Positions 47,379 to 55,805 are shown, counted from the first letter of the stretch. The stretch is 64,000 bases of DNA from Marinobacterium arenosum (GCF_019795155.1 NZ_JAILYN010000005.1:62001-126000), one strand, 5' to 3'. A program made the numbers and translations. The notes: generated by a model not told the origin, from the sequence alone.

Positions 47379-49064
47379 ATGGTGCAGCACGCCGCAGACC
47401 GGATTCCGGAATATCTCAATCCACACAACTTCACCAGCCTGCCACAACTACTGGATTACCTCAGCCAGCGCTATGGCGAACGGCCAGCCTTTACCAGCTT
47501 CGGGCAGACCCTCAGTTTCCGGCAGCTGGACCGGTTGTCGGCGGCGTTTGCCGGTTACCTGCAGCAGCAGACCTCGCTGGAACCGGGTGACCGGATAGCG
47601 ATTCAGCTGCCCAACCTGATCCAGTATCCGGTGGTGTTGTTCGGTGCGCTGCGCGCCGGGCTGGTGGTGGTCAACACCAACCCTCTCTACACCCCAGCCG
47701 AGATGCGTCACCAGTTCCGCGACGCCGGCGTCAAGGCGCTGGTAGTCCATCGCAGCATGGCTGGCAAGGTCGAGGCGATCCTGGACCAGGTGGAGCTGGA
47801 CTATATCTTCACCACCCAGGTGGGTGACCTGCACGATCCGATCAGGCGGGTGCTGCTGAATGCGGCGGTGAAATACCTTAAGAAGATGGAACCGGCTTAC
47901 TGCCTGCCGACTGAGCTGCCGCTGCTGGAGGCGTTGAATATGGGACGGAAGTCGCGCTTTCGGCCGATGGATTACCAGCCGGGTGATCTGGCGGTACTGC
48001 AATACACCGGCGGCACGACCGGCGTCGCCAAGGGAGCGATGCTGACGCATGCCAACCTGATCAGCAATATGTTGCAGGCCCAACAACTTCTGGACCGGGC
48101 GCCGAAAGGCTGGCAGGAGCTGGTGGTGGCACCGCTGCCGCTGTACCACATTTACGCATTCCTGATCAGCCTGGTGGTGATGTCATCCGGTGGGCACAGC
48201 CTGCTGATCACCAACCCGCGTGACCTGAACGGTTTCGTGGCCACGCTGAAAAAGGCTTCGCCGACCGCCTTTATCGGCCTCAACACGCTATTTGTCGCGT
48301 TGTGCGGCCTACCGGCGTTCCGCGCGCTCGATTTCAGCCGCCTTCGGCTGACAGTATCCGGCGGGATGGCATTAACCCAGGCGGCGGCCGATCAGTGGCA
48401 TCAGGTGACCGGCTGCCCGGTGACCGAAGGCTACGGCTTGACCGAAGCCTCACCGGTGGTGGCGTTCAATCCGCCCGATGCTGTCCGTTTTGGCACGATC
48501 GGCGTGCCGATGGCTGCCAGCGAGGTCAAGGTGGTCGACCAGCAGCATGTGCGGGTCAATGATGGCGAAAAAGGGATGCTCTGTGTGCGAGGACCTCAGG
48601 TGATGAAGGGCTACTGGCGCAAACCCAAGGCCACCGCGAAGGCTTTTACCGCCGATGGCTACCTGATCACCGGCGATATCGCGATCCAGGAAGCGGACGG
48701 CTACCTGCGTATCGTCGACCGGGCCAAGGATGTGATTATCGTCTCCGGCTTCAATGTCTATCCGGCCGAGGTAGAGGACCGGGTCTGCACCCATCCCGAT
48801 GTCATCGAGTGCGCTGCCATCGGCGTACCAGACGAACATTCTGGTGAAGTGGTGCAGCTCTATGTGGTGCTGCGTGAAGGGGCTCAATTGGACGAGGCGG
48901 CTGTGATCGACTGGTGTGCTGAACATCTGGCACGCTACAAGATTCCGCGCCGGGTGATTGCCGTTACCGAACTGCCGAAGACCAATGTCGGCAAGGTGTT
49001 GCGCCGGGAACTTCGTGACCAGGCGGTCCAGTCGAAGGCTGCTGACCAGCAGCGGGCGTCTTAA
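47379..49064 (+). CDS. long-chain fatty-acid--CoA ligase (FadD-like)
   Basis: The 561-residue enzyme activates fatty acids to acyl-CoA through an acyl-adenylate. The AMP-binding motif YTGGTTGVAKGAMLTH is near residue 208, the GYGLTEASPV motif near 350, and the fatty-acyl signature around GDIAIQEADGYLRIVDRAKD. The C-terminal catalytic Lys is in PKTNVGKVLRREL. The length matches FadD (561 in E. coli). AAGGAG lies seven bases before ATG. It stands alone between two repeat copies, divergent from the liv operon. Confidence 0.93.
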   Translation: MVQHAADRIPEYLNPHNFTSLPQLLDYLSQRYGERPAFTSFGQTLSFRQLDRLSAAFAGYLQQQTSLEPGDRIAIQLPNLIQYPVVLFGALRAGLVVVNTNPLYTPAEMRHQFRDAGVKALVVHRSMAGKVEAILDQVELDYIFTTQVGDLHDPIRRVLLNAAVKYLKKMEPAYCLPTELPLLEALNMGRKSRFRPMDYQPGDLAVLQYTGGTTGVAKGAMLTHANLISNMLQAQQLLDRAPKGWQELVVAPLPLYHIYAFLISLVVMSSGGHSLLITNPRDLNGFVATLKKASPTAFIGLNTLFVALCGLPAFRALDFSRLRLTVSGGMALTQAAADQWHQVTGCPVTEGYGLTEASPVVAFNPPDAVRFGTIGVPMAASEVKVVDQQHVRVNDGEKGMLCVRGPQVMKGYWRKPKATAKAFTADGYLITGDIAIQEADGYLRIVDRAKDVIIVSGFNVYPAEVEDRVCTHPDVIECAAIGVPDEHSGEVVQLYVVLREGAQLDEAAVIDWCAEHLARYKIPRRVIAVTELPKTNVGKVLRRELRDQAVQSKAADQQRAS

Positions 49065-49103
49065 GTCGTTGACTCGGGCTCTGGCTGCGGTGGATTTGAA
49101 ATA

Positions 49104-49245
49104 GCCCGCAGATGTCGCCCGCGGAGCGGGCTGCTACGGCAGGGCACTGTAGCTGCGGGCTTGGCATGCCCTTTGGATGCCGACCGCGACGTATCTGGCT
49201 TAGTTCGCGGATGTCGCCCTCAGAGCGGGCTGCTACGCATCGAGC
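49104..49245. repeat. dispersed intergenic repeat, family A, copy 4
   Basis: Two modules, each with CGCAGATGTCGCCCGCGGAG-like start (second: CGCGGATGTCGCCCTCAGAG) ending GCGGGCTGCTACG, are arranged as near-direct repeats. They surround AGCTGCGGGCTTGGCATGCC, which is the complement of part of copy 3. The 332-bp gap from 49065 to 49396 otherwise holds no gene. Confidence 0.6.
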
Positions 49246-49396
49246 CTGGGGCACCACTGCCACCGCCGCATCTATCCTGCAGAAACACTGGCAAAAAACA
49301 TTACGCAGATGCGAAATCAGTGGCTGAGGGCAGTTGGGGCTGGAGGAGCCTAGTGGAACAGGAACGCCATCCTGGCATTCCAGTGACGGATCGAGA

Positions 49397-50227
49397 TCAA
49401 TCCTGCAGATCGGCCTCGAACAAAGACAGCGGTGCGAGTTCCGAATCATCTTCGCTTACCTGATGATCTTCACGATAGGTCTTGGGCGTCATGCCAAAGT
49501 GTTTCCTGAACACCCGGCTGAAATAGGACTGGTCCTTGAAACCCACCGCCATGGCGATCTCGAGAATCGGCATGTTCGGCGTCTCCAGCAGTCTTGCTGC
49601 CTCATCCATGCGGCTCTTTTGGACATACTCCTGAAACGTGCAGTTGTAGGCTTTCTTGAAGTTACGGCTGAACTGTATCGGCCGCATGTTGCACAGGCTG
49701 GCGACCTCCTCCTCGCTGATCTTATCGGCCAGGTGCTGCTGGATGTAGGTCAGCGCCGGCCTGATACCGCGATTCTGGGGCTTGCCGTAGTAGCGCGACT
49801 CGATAGGCATCTGCGGCACATTGCCCGGTAGCTGGCAGGTCTCCTCCCAACCCAGGTTATGTTTCAGCTGGGTCATCAGGTTATGGATCTGCCGGTTGAT
49901 CAGGTCGGCATCGGCCGGCTTCAGGATCAGGTCCCAGACCCTAAGACGTAGTGCCCAGATTGCCAGTGATTCGGAGTGCTGCTCAGTCAGCATGATGATC
50001 GGCAAACTCGGGTGGCGGCAACGGGTTTCGCGCAGCAAGTCCAAGCCACCCCGGTCCGGGTAGTCGAAGTCAAAGCAGATCACGCTGGGCGGACTTCGGG
50101 TTTCGTCCAGCAGAGAGCTTTCCGGCTCACCGATTACACGTACGACGAAGTGGCGCTCGTACAGAGGCTTCAGACTGTGGCTGTCGGCTGTTCGGAGATC
50201 TACCCAAAGCATGACTGACTTATCCAT
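49397..50227 (-). CDS. response regulator with AraC-type DNA-binding domain, adjacent to tad locus
   Basis: The 276-residue protein has a receiver-like domain (about 1-120) and a C-terminal AraC helix-turn-helix pair (DKISEEEVASLCNMRPIQFS, IAMAVGFKDQSYFSRVFRKH). In the receiver the phosphoacceptor region (CFDFDYPDRGGLDLL), a Thr (MLTEQ) and the Lys (LILKPAD) remain. Only one acidic residue is left of the usual pair at the N-terminus (LWVDLRT), so phosphorylation is uncertain. It is divergent from flp and the whole tad string. Control of Tad pilus expression is inferred from position. Confidence 0.85.
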   Translation of the reverse strand: MDKSVMLWVDLRTADSHSLKPLYERHFVVRVIGEPESSLLDETRSPPSVICFDFDYPDRGGLDLLRETRCRHPSLPIIMLTEQHSESLAIWALRLRVWDLILKPADADLINRQIHNLMTQLKHNLGWEETCQLPGNVPQMPIESRYYGKPQNRGIRPALTYIQQHLADKISEEEVASLCNMRPIQFSRNFKKAYNCTFQEYVQKSRMDEAARLLETPNMPILEIAMAVGFKDQSYFSRVFRKHFGMTPKTYREDHQVSEDDSELAPLSLFEADLQD

Positions 50228-50503
50228 AGACCCTTCCTGATTCGTTTTTACCTGTTGCCGCTATTGCCGCAAGGGTGTGTATCGCCTGGAGCTCTCAGCC
50301 CCTGTCCGTGGGCGCTTTGCTTGTGACTGTGTCGTTTGGTTTACAAGTCCGTTTCATCCCCTTTGCAAAATAATCCTAGAACAACCGCAAGAAAGTCCCA
50401 ACGCGATGTTGCCGGGGTTCCTATATTCAGGGGGCGTAATTCGTTGACATTTGGGTGCTGCGGCGCCTACCGACGCGTGTAATGAGATAGCGAGGATAAG
50501 AAG
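50228..50503. promoter_or_regulatory. divergent control region between AraC-type regulator and flp
   Basis: The 276-bp gap has no gene. Before flp a TGTAAT -10-like box (50478-50483) lacks a good -35. A perfect TTGACA at 50444-50449 has no -10 at a proper distance. This combination suggests an activator-dependent promoter. GAGGATAAGAAG precedes the flp ATG. Confidence 0.4.
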
Positions 50504-50713
50504 ATGAAAGCATTCAAAACCATGCTGATCGGCTTCCTGAAAGAGGAAGAAGGCTTGACCACCGTTGAGTACGCCGTAGCGGGTAGCCTGGTGGCAGCAG
50601 TTACTGTTGCGGCTTTTACAACTCTTGGTGAAAACGTCTGCGGCACGATCAATTTCCTGGCGGACGTTATTAATCCGAACGTTGGCGGCGCCGCAGCTTG
50701 GGCTGCATGTTAA
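50504..50713 (+). CDS. flp: Flp/Fap type IVb pilin
   Basis: The 69-residue prepilin has the class IVb signature EEEG-LTTVEYAVAGSLVA. The prepilin peptidase should cut after Gly17, leaving Glu at +5 and Tyr at +6, the classic Flp motif. One hydrophobic helix follows. The mature pilin has about 52 residues. Two cysteines (positions 46 and 69, the last residue) are notable, because many Flp pilins lack cysteine and they could form a disulphide. It is the first gene of the tad locus. Abundant expression relative to the rest is expected but not shown. Confidence 0.93.
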   Translation: MKAFKTMLIGFLKEEEGLTTVEYAVAGSLVAAVTVAAFTTLGENVCGTINFLADVINPNVGGAAAWAAC

Positions 50714-50804
50714 GCAGGGATCGAATGGCAACGGAACCTTCGACGCTGTAGTTCCGTAAGGCTCAGGAATGGGCCTGCAATGATGAGCAGAAGAGGGAGG
50801 GGCA

Positions 50805-51398
50805 ATGATGTTGGCTTATTTGACCTACGACTTATCTACCGTCCTTCTTCTGCTGATTCTAGTCGTGGCGGTGGTTGCGGATTTACGCAGCCATCGTATT
50901 CCTAATCTGCTGACGCTAAGCGCAGTGGTAATGGGTATCGGATTACAAACTTACTTTCTGGAAAGCCGCGGCTTGATGGCTGCGGTTTTTGGGTTGATGG
51001 CAGGGCTTGTCCTGTTCCTGCCGCTGTACCTGAAAGGGGCGATGGGCGCGGGGGATGTCAAGCTTCTGGCGGCAATCGGCTGCTTCGTCGGGCCGTTGGC
51101 GGTGTTGCTGGCTGCCTGCTTCAGCCTGATTGCCGCAGTGTTTTATAGCCTTGCTCTCATGGCAGTGAAAGGAGAGCTTTTTACCACGCTGCGTCGCTAT
51201 TGGACGGTGTTTGCTCTGCGGTATTACGTTCCACCCGGTAAGTCGGAGGTTGCGGCGCAGCGAATTCCTTTTGCCGCAGCAATTGCCGCCGGCACTTTAG
51301 TGCAGCTATGGCGGAGTGATGATTTGATTTTCTACCACCTGACCAGCCAGGTGAGTTTTCAGCTACAGGCCATGGGAGCCATGGGGGCGCCACTATGA
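50805..51398 (+). CDS. tadV: TadV/CpaA-type prepilin peptidase
   Basis: The 197-residue polytopic aspartyl protease processes Flp and the TadE-type pseudopilins. The two catalytic Asp motifs are VADLRSHRIPN (about residue 26) and GAGDVKLLAA (the GxGD motif, about 86). Two adjacent ATGs (50805 and 50808) follow GGGAGG; either may be used. The stop overlaps the ATG of the AAA+ ATPase gene (ATGA). The C-terminus is longer than the shortest TadV proteins. Confidence 0.92.
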   Translation: MMLAYLTYDLSTVLLLLILVVAVVADLRSHRIPNLLTLSAVVMGIGLQTYFLESRGLMAAVFGLMAGLVLFLPLYLKGAMGAGDVKLLAAIGCFVGPLAVLLAACFSLIAAVFYSLALMAVKGELFTTLRRYWTVFALRYYVPPGKSEVAAQRIPFAAAIAAGTLVQLWRSDDLIFYHLTSQVSFQLQAMGAMGAPL

Positions 51399-52795
51399 AC
51401 ACCCTACAGCAGACCGCAAATTCCAGTATGGCTGGCAATGGAAAAGCTCCTGGCCAGGGTCGTTGGCAGAGCCTTGCCCCGCGGCCGATGAGCCTGGAAC
51501 AGACCGGACTCAGTGTCCGTCTGTTGGCAGAACTTTTTGCCAAGCATCTGCAGGATACCGGCGCGATGAGCGCCAAACAGTTGATCCAGAAGGTGGCGTT
51601 GGCCGGCCCGGTGATCGATACGGTGATCGGTTTTATGCGCCAGGAGCGACTAGTCGAGGTTTGTGCGCCCGATATGGCAGAAGGGCGTGAGCTGGGTTAT
51701 CGACTGACGCAGTTGGGCCATGGCTTTGCTCTGGATGCCACCGCACGCAGTGGCTATCTGGGGCCGGCGCCGGTGCCGCTGGAGCGCTATCGCGAAGTGA
51801 TCGCCGCCCAGTCGGTGCACCAGTTCAAAGTTAATCGTGACCAAATGGAGCGCGGTTTGGTGAATGTGACTCTGCGCCGCGAGATGAAGGAGCAATTGGG
51901 GCCGGCATTGAACAGCGGCCGGGCGATCTTCATTTACGGGCCGGCCGGTACCGGCAAGACCTATATCACCCAGAAACTGGCCACCATGTTTGATGATAAC
52001 TGCCTGGTGCCCTACGCGGTGGCGATCGATGAGCAGGTGATGTCGGTGTTTGATCCGTTGGTCCACCGACTGCTGGACAAGGAGGTCAGCTCTCCGTCAG
52101 TACTGTTGGACGAAGGGTTTGATCCGCGTTTTGCGCTCTGCCACCGGCCGGTGGTGATCACCGGTGGTGAGCTGGGCATGGAGATGCTCGAAGTGCAGAC
52201 AAATTCGGTCACCCGTGAATATGAGGCGCCGTTGCAGGTCAAGGCCAATAACGGCGTCTTTATCATCGACGATATGGGACGCCAGCGGGCGTCGCCGATG
52301 CAGATCTTCAACCGCTGGATCGTGCCGCTGGAGGAGCAGGTGGATTACCTCACCTTGCGTTCAGGCAAGCACTTCTCGGTACCGTTCGATCAGGTGCTGA
52401 TCTTTTCCACCAATATGAATCCAATGGACTTAGCCGATGAGGCTTTCCTGCGTCGTATTGGCCACAAGATCTACTTCGGTTACCTGAATGCCGACGAGTA
52501 CAGCCAGATCTGGAAACAGGTCTGTATCGAAAAGCAGATTTCGTTTGATCCGGCCCTGCTCAACTACGTGCTGAATCACCTGCATCAGGGGCACAAGATT
52601 CCGTTGCGCCCCTGCCACCCCCGCGACCTGCTGGGGCTGGCACTGGACCGGATGCAGTACGAGGGCGGTGAGCAGGAGCTGACATCCCAGCATCTGGATT
52701 GGGCCTGGGGAAGCTATTTCGTCAGCCTGAAGGCGGAGCTGGAGATGTCGGTGAATCACATGCAGAACGGAGGGGGCTCAGATGGTCACTCGTAG
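51395..52795 (+). CDS. AAA+ ATPase of the tad locus, not a canonical Tad component
   Basis: The 466-residue soluble protein has an N-terminal winged-helix-like part (about 35-115, TGLSVRLLAELFAKHLQDTG). A single AAA+ domain follows: Walker A GPAGTGKT near 182, Walker B VFIIDDMG near 288, sensor-1 IFSTNMNP near 335, an arginine-finger-like FLRRIGHKIY near 350, and sensor-2-type sequence in RPCHPRDLLGLALDR. It is neither TadA (secretion ATPase) nor TadZ (MinD/ParA-like), both of which are present further on. Four-base overlap with tadV and 14-base overlap with rcpC tie it to the operon. A chaperone-like or remodelling role is only a guess. Confidence 0.85.
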   Translation: MNTLQQTANSSMAGNGKAPGQGRWQSLAPRPMSLEQTGLSVRLLAELFAKHLQDTGAMSAKQLIQKVALAGPVIDTVIGFMRQERLVEVCAPDMAEGRELGYRLTQLGHGFALDATARSGYLGPAPVPLERYREVIAAQSVHQFKVNRDQMERGLVNVTLRREMKEQLGPALNSGRAIFIYGPAGTGKTYITQKLATMFDDNCLVPYAVAIDEQVMSVFDPLVHRLLDKEVSSPSVLLDEGFDPRFALCHRPVVITGGELGMEMLEVQTNSVTREYEAPLQVKANNGVFIIDDMGRQRASPMQIFNRWIVPLEEQVDYLTLRSGKHFSVPFDQVLIFSTNMNPMDLADEAFLRRIGHKIYFGYLNADEYSQIWKQVCIEKQISFDPALLNYVLNHLHQGHKIPLRPCHPRDLLGLALDRMQYEGGEQELTSQHLDWAWGSYFVSLKAELEMSVNHMQNGGGSDGHS

Positions 52796-53561
52796 AACAT
52801 TCGCCTTGTTATTCCTGTCGGTAACTTTCGCCGTCGCGGCGGCCTGGGTTGCCAATAACTGGATCGCTAATCAACAGGGGACGCAAACAGCTGCTGTTCC
52901 AGCTGAGGAAAAAGTACCTGCTGTCGTAGCTGCACTGGATGTCCCCTATGGCCAGACCATAGAGGCGCGGCACGTCAAGATTGTTCAACTGCCGGAAAGT
53001 GCGGCGCCGCCCAACAGTTTCACCTCGCTGGATCAGGTGGTTGGCAAGGTGGCTACTCAGCCGTTGCTTGCTGATGAAGTGATCCGAATCGAGCGGATCT
53101 CAGATGGAACTGAAGGGGCAACCTTTGCCGCGCTTATCGACCCGAAGAAAAGAGCTTTTACCGTGCGGGTTAATGATGTGGTCGGGGTTGCCGGCTTCCT
53201 GCTGCCGGGCAATAAGGTTGATGTGATTGGCACCCGTAAAAATAGCGGCAGTGATCGGGTGATCAGCGAAACCGTGTTGCGGGAGATCAAGGTTCTGGCG
53301 GTGGACCAGATGGCCAAGGCCAACAGTACCGATCCGGTGGTAGTGCGGGCGGTGACTCTGGAGGTAAGCCCGAAAGAGGCAGAGAAGCTGGCCAAGGCGC
53401 GGGATGAAGGCAGTATCCAACTGACCCTGCTGAACCCGGTACCGGAGCAGATCGCGGTGGTAGAGCCAAAGAAAACCAAGCCGGCAGGTCGCAGTTATTC
53501 GCAGCCGAGGGTGATCGTTATCAAGGGAACCGAGTGGCAGCGCAAGAAAGTGCCGATGTGA
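52782..53561 (+). CDS. rcpC: RcpC/CpaB Flp pilus assembly protein
   Basis: The 259-residue protein has an N-terminal membrane anchor and an SAF/beta-clip domain (VVAALDVPYGQTIEARHVKI). The conserved CpaB core follows (AFTVRVNDVVGVAGFLLPGNKVDVIGT). CpaB/RcpC is periplasmic and works with the secretin in pilus biogenesis. The start lies inside the end of the ATPase gene, with AGGGGG six bases upstream, indicating coupled translation. Full length. Confidence 0.92.
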   Translation: MVTRRTFALLFLSVTFAVAAAWVANNWIANQQGTQTAAVPAEEKVPAVVAALDVPYGQTIEARHVKIVQLPESAAPPNSFTSLDQVVGKVATQPLLADEVIRIERISDGTEGATFAALIDPKKRAFTVRVNDVVGVAGFLLPGNKVDVIGTRKNSGSDRVISETVLREIKVLAVDQMAKANSTDPVVVRAVTLEVSPKEAEKLAKARDEGSIQLTLLNPVPEQIAVVEPKKTKPAGRSYSQPRVIVIKGTEWQRKKVPM

Positions 53562-53565
53562 GTTG

Positions 53566-53735
53566 TTCGTAGCGGCGGCCCGCTCCGAGGCGACAGTCGG
53601 GGGATGGTGCCAAACCCATCGTGGTTCTAGCCCGCTACTAAAGGGGGCTGGTTGTAGCAGCCCACGCTGAGGGCGACAGCCAGGGGAGTGCCAAACTGTC
53701 GCGGTCGGAGCCTGCTGCTACAGGGGACAGTGGAA
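53566..53735. repeat. dispersed intergenic repeat, family A, copy 5 (inside the tad gene string)
   Basis: The 190-bp gap between rcpC and rcpA contains GTAGCGGCGGCCCGCTCCGA then GGCGACAGTC, a second start TTGTAGCAGCCCACGCTG then AGGGCGACAGCC, and the closing half GTCGCGGTCGGAGCCTGC-TGCTACAGG. It is the best-preserved copy. It interrupts an otherwise tight operon. Confidence 0.65.
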
Positions 53736-53751
53736 TAGCCGAGGAGTGATC

Positions 53752-55431
53752 ATGAGATACCAACAATGTTGCCCGGCGAGGGTAAGTGAGGATCGGTGGC
53801 TCAGTACGATCAAATTCTGGATGGGTTTACTGCTGGCATTGATGCTGGTGGTTGCCACTCAACCGGTGCAGGCGGCGACAGAGCGCCTGCTGGACGTCAA
53901 AACGGTCAATGTGCCGCTGTTCAAGTCGCGGGTGCTGCAGCTGGATAAGCCGGTGGCGAAGATCTCGGTGGGGAACGAGGAGGTCGCCGATATCCTGGTG
54001 ATGCGTTCCGGCCAGGTCTATGTACTCGGCAAGGGGATCGGCACCACCAATATCCTGATCTGGGATCGCAATAACCGGCTGATTCAGTCGGTCGATGTTG
54101 AGGTGACGCCGGACCTGAACTCGCTGAAAAGCAAGCTGTTCCAGTTGCTGCCGGGCGAGGATGTCCGGGTCAACATGTCGCAGGGGGCGATCGTACTAAG
54201 TGGCGAGGTTTCCAACGCCATCGCCATGGATACCGCGATGAGGTTGGCTAACAGCTTCCTGCAGAAACCCAGTAAGGAGGGGGCCAGTCAGCAGGGAGAG
54301 GTGATCAACCTGATGAGTGTTGGTGGCTCCCAGCAGGTAATGCTGAAAGTGACTGTCGCTGAGATGTCGCGCGAAATCACCCGCAAGCTGGGCATCAAGT
54401 TCCACACCATGTTCTCGGACGATAAATGGACCACCGGTGCGGTTAATGGTGGTGCGACCTTCCCGGACGCGATCTTTGGCGAGGAAGGTCTGCGCACGCC
54501 GATCTTCGGTGAGAACGCGATCTGGGGGCCGGTGCTGGATGAGTTTGCACCCGGCGGCTTCGATATTGCCGATAAGGGGCTTTTTACCAGCTACCTGGAT
54601 GACAAGTTCCTATTCTCGCTGGCGATTGACGCCTCCAAGGAAAACGGCCTGACCAAGATACTGGCCGAACCGACCCTGACCGCATTGTCCGGGCAGGAGG
54701 CCGAGTTCCTGTCCGGTGGCGAGTTCCCGATCCCGGTACCCCAGGGCACCGATGGCATCACCATTGAGTTCAAGGAGTTCGGTGTCGGGCTGAAATTCGT
54801 ACCGGTGGTGCTCGACTCCGGCCGCATCAACCTCAAATTCAACGTGTCGGTCAGTGAGCTTAGTAGTGCAACCAATGTGTTGATTGGTGACGAAGATATC
54901 AACCAGTCCTTCCTGGTGCCATCACTGACCAAACGTTCGGCCCGCTCTACCGTCGAGCTGGGTGATGGCCAGACCATCGGTATCGCCGGTCTGTTGAGCG
55001 AGAACATGCGCGATGTGGTGAACAAGTTCCCGGGCCTTGGGGATATCCCGATCCTGGGCCACCTGTTCCGCAGCCAGGAGTTCGAGAAGGGGGAGTCCGA
55101 GCTGGTGATCCTGGTGACACCGGTATTGGCACAGCCGTTTATCGCCGATGAACTGGTGCTGCCGGGCGATGGCTTTATCGAACCGACCGATGCCGAGTTC
55201 TACCTGCTGGGTAAGACCCATCATGTAGTTGGGGAAGACGATCAGCCTTCCGAAACCGGCGATTCCTCCAGTGCTGAATCCACCGAAGGAGGGGCCTTCA
55301 GCGAGCCCACCGATATGGCGGCACCACCTGCAGAGCCTGAGGTAGAGGATACCGCAGCGGTAAGTTATGGCGTTGAGGTCGCGCCCTTGAACGGCGGTAT
55401 GGAAAGCAAGTACGGACACAGTATCAATTAA
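53752..55431 (+). CDS. rcpA: RcpA/CpaC secretin of the Flp pilus
   Basis: This forms the outer-membrane channel of the Tad system. From ATG 53752 (GAGGAG five bases upstream) it has 559 residues: a signal peptide ending near V-Q-A-A, an N-terminal pilus-assembly domain (VNVPLFKSRVLQLDKPVAKI), a BON-like region, and the secretin core (EPTLTALSGQEAEFLSGGEF, VPSLTKRSARSTVELGDGQT, LGDIPILGHLFRS). The last 60 or so residues are an unusual Ser/Glu/Pro-rich acidic tail. The 190-bp repeat-bearing gap upstream may allow a separate promoter. Confidence 0.93.
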   Translation: MRYQQCCPARVSEDRWLSTIKFWMGLLLALMLVVATQPVQAATERLLDVKTVNVPLFKSRVLQLDKPVAKISVGNEEVADILVMRSGQVYVLGKGIGTTNILIWDRNNRLIQSVDVEVTPDLNSLKSKLFQLLPGEDVRVNMSQGAIVLSGEVSNAIAMDTAMRLANSFLQKPSKEGASQQGEVINLMSVGGSQQVMLKVTVAEMSREITRKLGIKFHTMFSDDKWTTGAVNGGATFPDAIFGEEGLRTPIFGENAIWGPVLDEFAPGGFDIADKGLFTSYLDDKFLFSLAIDASKENGLTKILAEPTLTALSGQEAEFLSGGEFPIPVPQGTDGITIEFKEFGVGLKFVPVVLDSGRINLKFNVSVSELSSATNVLIGDEDINQSFLVPSLTKRSARSTVELGDGQTIGIAGLLSENMRDVVNKFPGLGDIPILGHLFRSQEFEKGESELVILVTPVLAQPFIADELVLPGDGFIEPTDAEFYLLGKTHHVVGEDDQPSETGDSSSAESTEGGAFSEPTDMAAPPAEPEVEDTAAVSYGVEVAPLNGGMESKYGHSIN

Positions 55432-55443
55432 GAGGTGGCTGCG

Positions 55444-55719
55444 ATGCATAACGTCGGATTTTTCAACAAGGGGCTGCTGTTGGCAGCCCTGATAGTGGGG
55501 ATTGGCGGTTGCAGTTATGGCAATGCGCCTGGGCCGCAAGCCGGTACAGCGGTGCAGGAACTTGAGCAGCACCAGCGGGTGAACCCGGTGCCGCCGGAAT
55601 ATGCCAAGGCGCCGGTCATGGATGGCCTCAAGGCCCAGAATGTGGTTAACCAGTACCGAGCTGAGACCGGTAACCAGCAACAGATTAACAACGAGATCCA
55701 CCTGAATATCGGCAATTGA
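55444..55719 (+). CDS. small lipoprotein of the tad locus
   Basis: The 91-residue protein has a signal peptide with lipobox G-I-G-G-C (Cys about residue 24) followed by a polar mature part of some 68 residues without helices or Cys. It starts 12 bp after rcpA, with AGAGG eight bases upstream of the ATG at 55444. By position it could serve the secretin as a pilotin-like partner, but it shows no recognisable family. It could instead be the RcpB-equivalent of this locus, although RcpB proteins I know are larger. Confidence 0.75.
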   Translation: MHNVGFFNKGLLLAALIVGIGGCSYGNAPGPQAGTAVQELEQHQRVNPVPPEYAKAPVMDGLKAQNVVNQYRAETGNQQQINNEIHLNIGN

Positions 55720-55805
55720 ACGGGAGCCCGGCGTAAGGATGCGCAGCAGTCGGGTCCGATATGACGGGGCTAGCCACTGTGCCACTGGCACAGGAGGAAT
55801 GCACC

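Noticed and set aside
50444-50472. TTGACA before flp as a sigma-70 promoter
   Set aside because: No acceptable -10 hexamer is found at 16-18 bp (CCTACC, CTACCG or TACCGA), so it is not called as a promoter.
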